A DNA stretch of 64,000 nucleotides, from NCBI RefSeq assembly GCF_000219625.1, contig NC_018218.1, forward strand, positions 2,852,001 to 2,916,000, in the 5' to 3' direction. The notes below the pieces were generated by a model that made no database searches, had not been told where the DNA came from, and was given only the letters and a program-made list of their open reading frames with translations. Of the stretch, positions 1 through 10,892 are shown one piece after another. The DNA comes from Zymoseptoria tritici IPO323 (taxonomy: Eukaryota; Ascomycota; Dothideomycetes; Mycosphaerellales; Mycosphaerellaceae). Both the position numbers and the translations under genes were made by a program. Each line of letters starts with the position of its first letter. Within the stretch, counting starts at the first letter, position 1.

Positions 1-1406
1 GAGTGTCGGGCGAGATGGTGGATCCAGCCTTCCTGTCGAAGTTGGCGCATGATCGCGTCGATCCAGGGGAAGCCGGTGGTACCGTTCGACCAGCGCTTGA
101 ACCATTCGTCTGCCTCGGGGCTGTCGACTTCATATTCACCTGTGATGAGGCGTGAGGCGGTGTTGACTTTGCTGGGCAGATGCCATGGGATGAAGCGACA
201 GTGAGGGTTGTTGTAGGTTTGGCCGAAGGACCATCCGAGGGACGCTTGGGCGCCGAAGTACATGTCGCGGAAGAGGAGTTGGCCGATGAGCGATTCCGGG
301 GGTGAGGAGGTGGGTTGTTTGGACTTTTTGCGTTTTTCGATGATGTCTTGCACGCGGTGGTAGAACTGTATTCTTGTGTCAGTCCGATGTTGATGACTTG
401 AGTTAGCGACTTGGAGGACTGACATAGCGGACACTGAGCGCGCCAAAGTGGAGGTAAGGCGAGGTCAGGAAAGTGGATTGAGGCTCAAACGCAGCGGGTG
501 ACGTCTTGGGCTTCTCAAACGTGCCGGTGTAGTCCTCGTCCTTCAGAATTCCTTCGAGCTGCTTCAGCCCGATGGTCTCGCCGCCTCGATGTTGCGTCGT
601 CTAGCCTCGGTCAGTATCGCATCTTCTCGAATCGACAATGGTCACTCACAGCAACAGGCATGCCCAACTCCTCCAACGAAGGCACCGCAAAATCACCCTT
701 CGGTCCCGCAACCCCAGACCCGTACGATCCATCTTCACCCTCTCGAAACTTCTCATTGAAATCCGGCTTCGTCTTCGGCTGCGTCTGCTCAAAATCCAAA
801 CTCATATCACCCGGATCAGGAATCTTCTTCGGAGCATCAATCGGTTTCTCGACCTCACCAATCTTGTCTCCCGCCGCTTCCAGCTGCTTGATCGTCATGG
901 TCGGCTTGTTGCCATTCTTCTTGACAATCTCATCACTATCCCACAACGTTCGCCCAAATTTGGTGATGACCTCCACACCCGCTTCCCTAGCAGACTCCAA
1001 GACCTGCTCATCTCTCTGCCGTCCATACGCATCCGTGTCCTTCTCAAACACCAGATGAGATATCTTCCACGCCTTGAACAATTTCGGTAACAATGTTACG
1101 GCCGGTTCACGCAGGACGAAGAGTTGACTTTTCTTGTTGATCTTGGTGATGCTTTGAGAGACGTCGTTCATGCAGTCGATGAGGAATTGCCAGCGGTTGA
1201 CGCCGACGCGGGCGTGGTAGACATAGTGGCTGTCCCAGCACCAGATTGGATAGAATGCTTCCGGGTTGAGATCTAGAGCTGATTTCAAGGCGGGAGAATC
1301 ATGGAGACGAAGATCTGTCCTGAACCTGTGGTGTTGTTAGATTTGGGGGTTGGTGTCCTTGTACAGAGGGTGGATCTGACCAGTAGAGGACCCGTGGTTT
1401 AGGCAT
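1..1406 (-). CDS. Cryptochrome / (6-4) photolyase family protein, C-terminus cut by window edge
   Basis: This is a flavoprotein of the cryptochrome/photolyase family, either a DNA photolyase or a blue-light receptor. The start ATG is at 1404-1406. A 26-nt first exon joins across a 55-nt intron (1326-1380, GTCAGA..ACAG) to give the classical N-terminus YWFRTDLRLHDSPAL. A second 49-nt intron (601-649, GTGAGT..CTAG) restores TTQHRGGETIGLKQLE, typical of the animal-like (6-4)/cryptochrome subfamily. A third lies near 355-410, before FYHRVQDIIEK. The FAD-binding region is visible as GTTGFPWIDAIMRQL and WIHHLARH; the paired His matches the catalytic His region of (6-4) photolyases. The last part of the FAD domain and the C-terminal tail lie outside the window. 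The nearest described relatives I know are fungal PHL1-type proteins. Photolyase versus receptor activity cannot be decided from the sequence. Confidence 0.93.
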
Positions 1407-2784
1407 TGTGTATAGTGGATACAAACTTGAATTTACTGGTTTGTACGACACTCAGCAGGATAAATACCAGATCCAATGCTTGCAGATGTGCTCTGCAACA
1501 CTGCATGCCATTGAACGCAGGAGAGGAGTCCAGCCAAAAGTGGTGATGTAATCGTCCAGTGCCCTGCATTGTACCTGACTTTGAAATCGCCAACTTCGTT
1601 CTTCCAACGGTCAACTTCTCTGGCATTTCAGGACAATAGGCGTGTCACGAACATATGAGTGGGGACATTGTGGTGCAAGTCTCCTGTAAAGCTCCCGTTT
1701 CTCGCGGCCTGCAGGAGGTAGAACTAAGCAAAGCCAACCATGAATCCTTGTGCTTCATCGACCAGCGAGAACACGGGTTGTTTGGACGGAACGGAAAAAG
1801 TCATTACCTTCCTCAGCACTCTGCAATCTGTCGTGAAGGAAAGAGACAGTCCAAACTTCTGATCTCTGCCACCCTTGTCTGTCTCTCCAGATCTTCCGCA
1901 GGGAAGTGTGAATCTGGCCCGATGAGATGACCGTACTTTTCCCAGTGGCTTTGTATTTTTAGCATTCGAGCCGTGTCCGGGAGTTCGGCGGGTGTGGGTC
2001 TCTCGCGTGTAGGGCAGAAGATAGACGCCAGGCTCAGATCAGCCGTCGCACCGTGGAGTCGCCGATACGAAGAGGCTTACCGTATTTCTTTTCTGGATCT
2101 TGCCTCGGATATCGTCAAGGATCGAAAGTGCAGTCGAGATGTCCAGTCGTACGACGACAATCGCAGCGAAGTGATGGCGGCATTGTAGACTTCAGATTCA
2201 TCTCAATCATCAGTTCTGGCCCAATTTCTCCGGTCCAGATCGATCCATGGAGTGATCCTGGGTTGTCTCTGAGGGATCGCTGGATGCATGTGGATGAATA
2301 CGAGGTTACGGCTGGACTTGCTGCTATTTTCCCAAAAGGACGCCTCCGATTCCCACTCCTCCGGACCTGCTGGCCGCTCAACTCCGTCGGTCTGGTGGAG
2401 GATGTTTTCTTCTTCCGAACATTCATTGAGACATTGAGACGCATAAACTCGGAAACTCCAAAGAAACAGATTCGCTCCCTTCTTGGCAACGTCTTCCCTT
2501 CTTTCTGTCCGTCGGTCCCGGACGCCAGAACTGCCTCCATCGGACCTCACCTTGCGAAGGAATCCGACCAGGACCACATCCTTCCCTTGGCCTGATCTGA
2601 CCTGACCTGATACCTGGTCGCATCCTGTCCCAATTCTGGGCTTAGCTTCTTCCTTCCACGAGACCTACTAAGATCTAGTTGCATACGGTATCCTCTCCTC
2701 GACAACAACATGCATCACGAGCGAACACGACGGTTTCGGCAGTGAGACTATACCGAAGACGAGCAATACCATCCAGGATCGGAC
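1407..2784. other. Intergenic, divergent promoter region
   Basis: About 1.4 kb between the start codons of the photolyase (leftward) and the Pro-rich protein (rightward), so it should hold both promoters. Several open frames of 60-180 codons exist on both strands, but none has a recognisable domain, signal peptide or convincing splice structure. A short CTGA-type direct repeat (tgatctgacctgacctgata) sits near 2594-2613. Confidence 0.5.
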
Positions 2785-4056
2785 ATGGAGTCGCATCCGC
2801 CACCGTTCAGGCGATTCGCCTCCAAACGCTTCAATGCGACGACTACATCTACCGAGCCACAGCCTGGACCGCCATCTGACGATATCATCTCCGGCCTTTC
2901 CGACATGAACATTTCCAAGCACAGTTGGATGTCACGGTCCAAATCTCACAAACACCATGACAGCCATATTCGAACACAGCCAGCATTGCGTGATGCGAAA
3001 TCGACATTGGATATGAAAGCCTCGCATCAGTCCCGCTGGCGTGGCGTTCCTCTAGCATTTCGACCTTCGGAATGGCTGGAGCCTGAGACGTCACGGAAAC
3101 CGACGGCGCCAGATCATTACCACGCGAGATCACAGTCAGCATTGCCACCACGGACATCACCGCCAAAACAGCGTCGGCGACCCGAACCTCTGCGAAGCAC
3201 ATCAGGAGGATGCCGAGATCCAACGTGTGTGACGAATTCAGCACCTCTCGCAGCACCTCTGGTATTCCCTCAATACAGTCCATACAATGACGTACGCAGT
3301 GTCTACAGCGCGCCGGATCCTGGTGATCATTATCCGCAATTGAGAAGCCAGCCGAACACGCCCAGCTTCTACCCTCATACACAGCAAGATCTCCTGGAAG
3401 AGCGTCCTGCGAGTACCATCCCACGATCTTCACTGTTCCCGCCATACACTGCGGGGAGCACCAATCCCGCAAATGACTCCGATCTATCAGACGACGAATT
3501 TCATCTCTTCGCCGAAGCCACAGCCGGTCTCGGTCCCGAACAAGCCTTCCGAAACTCGTTCCAGCCAGCGACACCCTCCAACTACGCCGTCCAAACCTCT
3601 CAACCATATCAACCTACATCACCACCTCAACACCGCACTTCTCCACCTCAACACCGCACTTCTCCACCTCACCACCGCACTTCTCCACCTCACCACCGCA
3701 CTTCTCCACCTCAACACCACCCTTCCCCTTCACAACCCCTCTCTCCACTCATCATCACCCCTACAACCCGCACCGCAATCCAGCACATCGCCCAAATGCC
3801 CGAAGCCTGGTCTCTCCCTTCCCGGCCACGATCGCCTCCTCACCGACCCTCCGTCTCTCCATCCCGCAACGATGAGGCGTGGCTGAATCCTCCGGTCGGA
3901 ACGAATCCGGATGATTACAATGTCAGTCCGATTGAGGATGAAGATGAGTTGCCGGATTATGCCTCCAGTCAAGCGCAGGCGCAGGAAGTGCAGAGAGCTG
4001 AGGCGGCGAGGAGGGCGAGGGAATTGAGGAGGGCTTGGGAGAAGAGGAATTCGTGA
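2785..4056 (+). CDS. Hypothetical Pro/Ser-rich disordered protein with heptad-codon tandem repeat
   Basis: A single uninterrupted 423-codon frame. The protein is dominated by Pro, Ser, Arg, His and Gln and has no recognisable globular domain or membrane segment, so it is probably largely disordered. Residues about 280-312 are a tandem array of a seven-residue unit (RTSPPQH / RTSPPHH) encoded by a 21-bp repeat. An acidic patch (NVSPIEDEDELPDYA) is followed by a Glu/Arg/Ala-rich C-terminal helix (about residues 395-420) that could form a short coiled coil. The start is the first ATG that opens the long frame. Function is unknown; codon use is like that of its neighbours, supporting a real gene. 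Confidence 0.65.
   Translation: MESHPPPFRRFASKRFNATTTSTEPQPGPPSDDIISGLSDMNISKHSWMSRSKSHKHHDSHIRTQPALRDAKSTLDMKASHQSRWRGVPLAFRPSEWLEPETSRKPTAPDHYHARSQSALPPRTSPPKQRRRPEPLRSTSGGCRDPTCVTNSAPLAAPLVFPQYSPYNDVRSVYSAPDPGDHYPQLRSQPNTPSFYPHTQQDLLEERPASTIPRSSLFPPYTAGSTNPANDSDLSDDEFHLFAEATAGLGPEQAFRNSFQPATPSNYAVQTSQPYQPTSPPQHRTSPPQHRTSPPHHRTSPPHHRTSPPQHHPSPSQPLSPLIITPTTRTAIQHIAQMPEAWSLPSRPRSPPHRPSVSPSRNDEAWLNPPVGTNPDDYNVSPIEDEDELPDYASSQAQAQEVQRAEAARRARELRRAWEKRNS
3625..3720 (+). repeat. 21-bp coding minisatellite
   Basis: Four to five copies of a 21-bp unit of the form cctcaacaccgcacttctcc(a), with A/C variation at one position giving Gln or His. It lies inside the Pro-rich gene and keeps frame because the unit is a multiple of three. 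Adjacent copies are nearly identical, suggesting recent slippage or unequal exchange. Confidence 0.9.
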
Positions 4057-4569
4057 TGATCGTGAGACTCAAATGGCAATCGGGAAGGACACGCGCTCAA
4101 ATACGACTCACGCGTTCGCCTCACTAACCGCCATTTCACACAATACCACAGGACACAAGATTATCAACTGGCCACTGATGGCCCGGAACACGTCCGACCA
4201 GCGTCGGAACTTCACTTCCTCTCTGCTGAGCAACGTGACCGACCGCGAGCATATTTTTTAGGACCAAGACAATGGCAGCCGGCAGCCTGAACATGAACTC
4301 GCATGTTCTCAGACCCGATCAACGAGCTCATCTACAGCTCAGTCGCCCAAAGAGGTTGAGCACGAACTATACAAGCTCTGAGAGGACAGCGGAGCAGGGA
4401 TGCGAGCATATAAACGTCCATATCTGTGCTGAACCAGCCGCGAGCCTCTGTTGTATAGAGATCTAGATACCCTCCAGTATATGACTGCACATACGGGGTC
4501 ACCCCAAGCGACGCCGGTATCCCGAATCCATGCCAAAAGGGTGCTGTCCATGTTGAAGCCAACAACATC
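4057..4569. other. Convergent intergenic region
   Basis: About 0.5 kb between the 3' ends of the Pro-rich protein gene and acetoacetyl-CoA synthetase. It should hold both 3' untranslated regions. No other signal seen. Confidence 0.5.
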
Positions 4570-6954
4570 CTACATCTTCGACTCCTTCGGTTCCCGCTCC
4601 AAATCTCTAAATCGACGGAAATACGCAATCGACTGGACAAGACCGCACACAAGTCAGCGAAAGACCTCACAATCCCATCGATACCCGCCACCAGTAAGAA
4701 GACGACGATTCCACAACAACTCACCTCCGGATTCAGCACAGTATTACTAGCCACCACATCCTTCCCTCCCAAAGTCTGCTTGACCGCCGCCTCGACCTTC
4801 TTCCCATTAATCGTCACCGGAATGGCCGGCACGGGAATGACAAATCTCGGAACATGTCTTGGGGACAGCTCTCTTCTGATGGTGGACTTGATGTCGGAGG
4901 ACAGCTGCGGGGTGAAAGTCGCGGAGGGAGACATGACGAGGAAGAGGAAGACGTCTTCGTCGGCGTCTTGAGGCCGGCGCCGGCCGACGCAGAGGGTGTT
5001 GGAGATGGACGAGGTGAAGGGTGGGGATTCGACTATGGCGTAGATCTGAGTGGAGGAGGATGAGGGTGGTCAGTATTGATGGAGGTGAGAGGGGTCGAGG
5101 AGGGAGGAAGGTGGAACGTACCTCGCCGGAGCCGAAGCGGATGCCTGATGGATCTAGTCGCGAATAGTATCAGCACATACACACATGCACTTTCAACATC
5201 CTGTCGGAAGACTCACTCAACACCCCATCGCTCCTCCCATGCATCACCAACCCGCCCGTTCCCGGCATCTTCTGCAACCAATCATGTTGCGCCCAGACAT
5301 CGATCGTATCAAACCGCTCAAAGTAACTCGATCGATACTTCGACCCGTCCGTGTCGCCCCAGAAGAAACATGGCATGCTGGGAAAGGGTTGCCGGACGAT
5401 CATCTCGCCTGCTTCACCAGAGTCAGCGATAGAGGCGCCCGTGGTGGGGTCGGCGATGTCCACGTCCATGCCGAGGGCGTAGATTTGCCTGCAAGCATAC
5501 ACATTTTAGTGAGGTTCAGGATGGAATGAAGGGAGGATGGTTGCAGGCATACATCTCCCCCGCGTAAATCGGACTCGTCGGATCCGCAGCGATCAAACTC
5601 GTTGCGGTATCCGTGCCACCCGCCGTATTACACAAATGCACATGTCTCGGAAAATTCTTGTAAAACCAGCGGTACTGTTCCGACGACAGAGTGGCTCCCG
5701 TGGTGTACACGATGCGGAGTGACGACAAGTCGAAGGACTCTTTCGGCACGACATTGGCCATTTGCACTTCGAGGAGATACCGAGGGGACGTGCCGAAATA
5801 GGTGACGCGGTACTTTTCGACGAGGCGGAGGAGTTGGTCGGTGGAAGGGTACATGGGGCTGCCGTTGTAGACGAGAGTTGTGGCGCCGCAGGCGAAGTAG
5901 CCGCACATGATGTAGAAGACGACCCATGCTATCGTGGACAGTTGTTAGTGTGGTAGGTAGTTAGCCTGGGAAGTTGAGGTCACTCACATGTGCTGGAATA
6001 TTGGAGGATGACATCTTTGTGTGTAGTGGAATTGTGAATGACGGCGATCTTCTTCAACTGGATGATCATGCCGTGTTGATGAACGATGCACTTCGGAGCC
6101 CCAGTAGTGCCACTTGAGTAGCAGATCATCAGGGGATAGTTGAACGGCACCCGCACGAATTCCAGCTTATACGATGGATCCGCTTTGTGGATGAAGTCGT
6201 CGACCAAGGGAAACGATGCCGTCTCCTCCGCGAGAGGGACAATGTAGAGTTGCGGCTGTGGGCTGAGACGATTGAGAATACTCTTGACCTTGTCCAGAGT
6301 CGACACGGCCTTGCCTTTATACACGGTATGCGAATCGGCGAATAAGATACTCGGCGTGACCTGCTGGAGTCGTGACACGCATCCCTCTAGTCCTAGATCC
6401 GGCGATATGCATGTAAAGATGGCTCCTATACTCGCGCTGGCGTGGAACAACACCATTGCCCATATCGACGTCGCAACCAAAGCTCCGACTCGATCACCCT
6501 TCTTCACGCCACATTGGAGAAGAGCGCTGGCGGTCAACCGCACCTTTTCTCGAAATTCAGACCAAGTGAGGATCTCGCCGTCACTCTTGTCAAGGTCTGT
6601 ATCCTCTCGAAGGCCAATCAAGGCTATCGCATTGGGATCCGGATTCGAGAACATGGCATTCTCGGCATAGTTCATCAGGACCTCCAGGAAGAAGGGCGGG
6701 TTGGAGCTCATCGGAACCGTATCATCGTAGGCTTTTTGGATTCCCGTAGGCAGCTCCGGGACCAGCCCGAGATATGAATAGAGGTCTATCCAGAATTCAT
6801 GCGGACTTTGCACGCTCCATCTTTGTAGATCTCGAGATGTCTTCAAGTTTTGGGAGTATCGCTTGTTGACGTGTTGGCGGTATATGTCCATGGGGGTCTT
6901 GCCGGCCAGTCGAGGCGTCCATACCGGCTGTGGAGATGAGCTCTGATTGCTCAT
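4570..6954 (-). CDS. Acetoacetyl-CoA synthetase (ANL superfamily)
   Basis: Activates acetoacetate to acetoacetyl-CoA with ATP, a cytosolic route to sterol and ketone-body use. Six exons can be assembled: 5988-6954, 5553-5928, about 5215-5488, a short exon near 5121-5155, about 4737-5046, and a last exon ending at the TAG at 4570-4572, giving roughly 675 residues, normal for the family. The adenylate-forming signature YSSGTTGAPKCIVH is present. Splicing restores SSTSWVVFYIMCGYFACGA and PSGIRFGSGEIYAIV, characteristic of acetoacetyl- rather than acetyl-CoA synthetases. The C-terminal catalytic Lys lies in TINGKKVEAAVKQ. The chosen start (MSNQSSSPQPVW) fits the family; an upstream in-frame ATG at 7083 would add 43 residues. 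It is divergent from HUT1. Confidence 0.93.
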
Positions 6955-7536
6955 GATCTTGTCTCTGGCGATGTATATGGGAAGGAGTTCTTGGATCGAC
7001 TCTGGCAATGGCTTCGTATCATGATGGAAAGAGGCGGATAATCTATACTCCAGCTCGGATTCTCGTACCGAAAGCCGAGACACCGCGGCTGTATGACGAT
7101 GGAAGTACTTCTCACGCGTTCATGAAGCAAGAGGTCAAACCTTCGGATCACAGACCGATCAAATATGGTCTTGTCTCGCGTACAAATCGAGATGATGTGC
7201 AAAAAGAGGACAACAGTGTATCCTCGTGCAAGAAAGTAGAAGGCCGAAATGCTTCTGCAGAAAATGCCAAGCCCTCACGCTTGCAAGGGTCGCTCTCAAT
7301 CCCCTGTGAACAGCTTTCAGTTTTGCATGTGAGAATCGTGTCCAATGTCAGGTGAATCGCAATCCCAAATATTGACGCAGAAGTCCTTCCTTATACCGTG
7401 CATTACAATCTTTCATTCACGTGCGTTTGGAGACAACACGGACTGTCATTCCTGCATCGTATTTCTTCCAAACAATTCTCGGGCCACAGGCAACTCGACC
7501 AACCAACAAGAACACCCCCTTCTGGACACCTCAAAC
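6955..7536. other. Divergent promoter region (acetoacetyl-CoA synthetase / HUT1)
   Basis: About 580 bp between two divergent start codons; both promoters must lie here. In-frame upstream ATGs exist for both genes (7083 on minus, 7345 on plus), so transcript starts are uncertain. No specific operator recognised. Confidence 0.45.
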
Positions 7537-8979
7537 ATGGCCACTCAAAATGGCAATGCTCGCCAACATCAAGCAAATGGAAAGATTGCCGAACACGAAC
7601 TCGGACTCACACTCGGCGGCAAGAACGATCCAGCTCTCAAACCCAACGCCGAAGCCAAAAGTGCCGACACCTTGCTCAACCTCATCATCTGCGCCGGAGG
7701 AATCTACGCATCGTTGTATGTTGTGTATACCACAATCCTCCCTCATCACCCAAGACTAATTCATCAATCCCAGTCTAACATGGGGCGTCCTCCAAGAACG
7801 CATCACAACGACCAACTACGGCACTCCCACCAATCGCGAAGTCTTCCAATACCCCGTCGTCGTCAACACGGTGCAATCCCTCTTCGCCGCCTCTCTCGGC
7901 TACCTCTACCTCCTCTTCACCCGTCCAACTCCTGCCTCCATGCCCGTCATTCCCTCCCGCAAGATCCTCGGTCCTCTCTGTCTGGTCGCCATCATCTCCT
8001 CCGTCTCCTCGCCCATCGGCTACGCCAGCTTACAACACGTCGACTACATCACCTTCATCCTCGCCAAGTCCTGCAAATTATTGCCCGTCATGTTCCTGCA
8101 CGTCACGCTATATGGGAAACGGTATCCTTTCTACAAGTACGCCGTCGTGGCACTCGTCACCGCGGGAGTGGCGATTTTCACGTTGCAGTCGGGTGGTGGG
8201 AAGAAGAAGAAGACCAACAGTGGGAATAGTATCTACGGTCTTGTCCTTCTCAGCATCAACCTCCTCTTTGACGGATTGACAAATTCCACGCAGGATGATA
8301 TTTACGCCAAATTTCGCGGATATACGGGGAAGCAAATGATGGTCGCCCTCAATATCATGAGCACGATCTTGACGACCTTGTTCCTGCTGCTCTCGCCATA
8401 CATCGCGCAGACTGGAGTGGGCGCAATGGTCGGCATTAGCACTGGCAAGGGAGCCGGCGAGCTCTGGGATGCCATCGCATTCATCCAACGTCACCCAGCC
8501 GTGGGTCGGGACATTCTCATGTTTGGCGCAGCGGGTGCCTTGGGGCAGGTCTTCATCTGTTCGTGATCCGTCCTCATCCCATCCCATCCCATCCCATCCC
8601 GTTCCTTGCACACATGCTGATATCCAATCTAGTCATGACGCTCTCCATCTTCGGCAGTCTCGTCCTCGTGACCGTGACCGTCACCCGCAAGATGCTGACC
8701 ATGATCCTCTCGGTCGTGTACTTTGGGCACGCGCTCACCGCGGGTCAGTGGGTGGGTGTGGGATTGGTGTTTGGCGGAGTGGGGATTGAAGGATACCTGA
8801 CCAAAGTCGTAAGTCCCTGAAGGGTTTCAAAAGCTTGCGATCATCCTCCGAGAACTGTCTCGGATTATGGCCAGGTCTTGGACTCGTTTCCAGTCCTCGT
8901 TGTCCATGCAGAGCTGACCGTTGCACTCTTTGACGTATAGGAGAAGGCGCAAAAGGCGAGGGAGAAGAAGAAGGCATAG
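7537..8979 (+). CDS. HUT1: UDP-galactose / nucleotide-sugar transporter HUT1 (SLC35B1 family)
   Basis: A multi-spanning ER membrane protein of the nucleotide-sugar transporter family, implicated in UDP-galactose or nucleotide exchange at the ER. Four exons: 7537-7715, 7774-8558, 8633-8808 and 8941-8979, joined in frame to 392 residues. Splicing restores IYASFLTWGVLQERI, the TWGxxQE signature of the family, and GQVFIFMTLSIFGSL. Other conserved segments are YVDYITFxLAKSCK-like (QHVDYITFILAKSCK) and GLTNSTQDDIY. About ten hydrophobic segments are visible. The 39-nt last exon encodes EKAQKAREKKKA, ending in a dilysine (KKxx) ER-retrieval signal. The start MATQNG was preferred over an upstream ATG at 7345 because the added residues are not family-like. 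Intron 2 contains a CATCC repeat. Confidence 0.95.
8574..8600 (+). repeat. CATCC pentanucleotide repeat in HUT1 intron 2
   Basis: About five tandem copies of catcc, lying entirely inside the 74-nt intron 8559-8632, between the donor and the branch region. Confidence 0.85.
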
Positions 8980-9221
8980 CCAGCTTTCTTGTCGCAAGGG
9001 GTAGCAGAGATACAGAGGAAAGGCGAGACAGGCTAGGCTATAGACCAAGAAAAATGTATGTATCATTATTACGTTCTGACAAGTCAACTGCCGCTCATGC
9101 TTTTGTCTATCGCCCTGCTTCCTTTCATTACATCGACATCGTATATGACATTAACACCGGACCAGCCGGCTCCCCTTCATCTGCCACTCATAACACAAAC
9201 AAGCCACTTATCCCTCATCAC

Positions 9222-10892
9222 TCAATCACGGCCGACTGACAGCGCACTCACGGGACTCCCCCTACCGACAGACATCGCACTAACCGGACTTGCCCCTCTC
9301 CCCTCCCCCTCCCGCACCAACATCACCGGAATATCGCCCTCCAGCTCCACCACCATAGACGTCGGCTTCACCGCTCTCCCGCTCCCAATCGTACTCTCCC
9401 TCAACCGGAAACCCTCCCTTAACGCCGGATGGACTTCCTTGGGCGGCACGGCCGATGCTACGCGACGGAGCGTCGACGCCACGCTGCTGGCGTGGCGGAG
9501 AGCACTTTGCCGCGGTGGATCGGGATTGGTCGAGGCGGAGCGCTGTAGAGATATGGAATGAGAAGGAGGAGGAGGAGGAGTGGCGCTTCGAGATCCGAGG
9601 GAGGAGACGGATGATGGAGGGGAGGAACTCGAGCGAGAGGAGGATCCCCCCGTTGTCATGCGCGGCGCGGGGGATGCTTTCCGGGTTCGGAGTGGTGCGG
9701 GAGACTTGGCTCTCTCGCCTGGCGGAGCGGTGCCGCGGAGGAAGTCGGTCATTTCGCGCATGGGAGAAAAGTCGCCTTCTGCGGAGCGGGGTTGGAGGGC
9801 GCTTTTGTGCTGTTGGGGAGGCAGGTTCTTTATGAAGCTTGCTAGGGTGGATGTGGATTCGGGAAGGGTCCGGGCGGAGCGGGGGATTTTCCTTCCGTTG
9901 TCGATAGGGATGGGGGTTGGCGGGAGGTTTCTGTTGACTTTGGGCGAGGCGTGGGTGAAGGCTGTTGCGGGGAGGTTTGACAGTGGTGCGCTGGGGATGG
10001 GAGGCGGGATACCTTTGTCGAAGACGCGGCTTGTGGATTTGGAGGCTCGTTGGCGGCCGAGGGAAGTTCTATAAGTGAAACTTTTCGTGTTGTCGGAGAG
10101 GGAGAGGTCGCTGATCAGGTGGTTCTTGAACACCTTGAAGCTACCGGTGGATTTCGATGTTCGCAGGGCTTCGACAATACGCGGTCCGAAGCGGGCAATC
10201 TTCAAGGGCGAGCCAGTCGTGGAGGAGCCGTCACTGCTGTATCCCGAGAATGAAGATGAGAGAACGTTCGGATTCATCGTGTCGATTGTTGTGGTCGATG
10301 TATTCCATGACCTTGACGGTGCTTCAAAGATGCCATTCACGGCGATCGCTCCGGGGTTCGATGTCATAATGGGTTCGCCTCCGTTAGGATCCAGCATCTC
10401 GAGTATGTATCTCAGATCGACGGCGTATAACGTGAACTCCAGACCGAGGTGATGAAAGGATTGACAACCTCCGACCACTTCCAACTGCTTCAAGGCGACG
10501 GCGAAGCAATCCCTTGCTTTTTCAATATTTTGCTTGAGCTCCAGCTCGACATGTCCCATCAAATACAGAGTGAGTGGGAGAAGCTCTTCGGTCTGTCCTC
10601 CACCATCAAGTGTTTCAGCGGCTATGTCGTAGTCACCCAAACGTGCGAAAACCAGTGCGGCGTTGAGAAGACACAGGTTACTCGCAGACTCGCCCCTGAT
10701 GGTATGCGCGAGGTACTGAAATGAGGTTGCGGCGTTCTGCCACTCGTAACCGTGGTGGAGCAGTGCTGCGTGTTCCCAGAGGTCGTGTTGCTCGTCGGTC
10801 AATTGGCTCAGTTTTCTGCGACGAGTTTTTCGACGTGGGTTCCGTGGCGGGAGTGCCGGAGGGACAGAGGATAAGATCTGACGAGAAGCCAT
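9222..10892 (-). CDS. TPR-domain protein resembling the NoxR/p67phox N-terminus, with long disordered tail
   Basis: An intronless 556-residue frame. Residues about 30-170 are a helical-repeat region: LLNAALVFARLGDYDIAAE, LTLYLMGHVELELKQ and FHHLGLEFTLYAVDLRYIL. The order (short TPRs, then an LGLxFxLYxxxxxY helix) recalls the TPR block of NADPH-oxidase regulators NoxR and p67phox, where the last helix reads as LGLxFKLYSCEVLF. That likeness is my reading, not an alignment. The remainder is Ser/Pro-rich and apparently disordered, and no SH3 or PB1 domain is visible, so it would not be a full NoxR. The N-terminus is strongly basic (PRRKTRRRKL). It could be a divergent NoxR paralogue or an unrelated TPR adaptor. 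Confidence 0.6.
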   Translation of the reverse strand: MASRQILSSVPPALPPRNPRRKTRRRKLSQLTDEQHDLWEHAALLHHGYEWQNAATSFQYLAHTIRGESASNLCLLNAALVFARLGDYDIAAETLDGGGQTEELLPLTLYLMGHVELELKQNIEKARDCFAVALKQLEVVGGCQSFHHLGLEFTLYAVDLRYILEMLDPNGGEPIMTSNPGAIAVNGIFEAPSRSWNTSTTTIDTMNPNVLSSSFSGYSSDGSSTTGSPLKIARFGPRIVEALRTSKSTGSFKVFKNHLISDLSLSDNTKSFTYRTSLGRQRASKSTSRVFDKGIPPPIPSAPLSNLPATAFTHASPKVNRNLPPTPIPIDNGRKIPRSARTLPESTSTLASFIKNLPPQQHKSALQPRSAEGDFSPMREMTDFLRGTAPPGERAKSPAPLRTRKASPAPRMTTGGSSSRSSSSPPSSVSSLGSRSATPPPPPSHSISLQRSASTNPDPPRQSALRHASSVASTLRRVASAVPPKEVHPALREGFRLRESTIGSGRAVKPTSMVVELEGDIPVMLVREGEGRGASPVSAMSVGRGSPVSALSVGRD

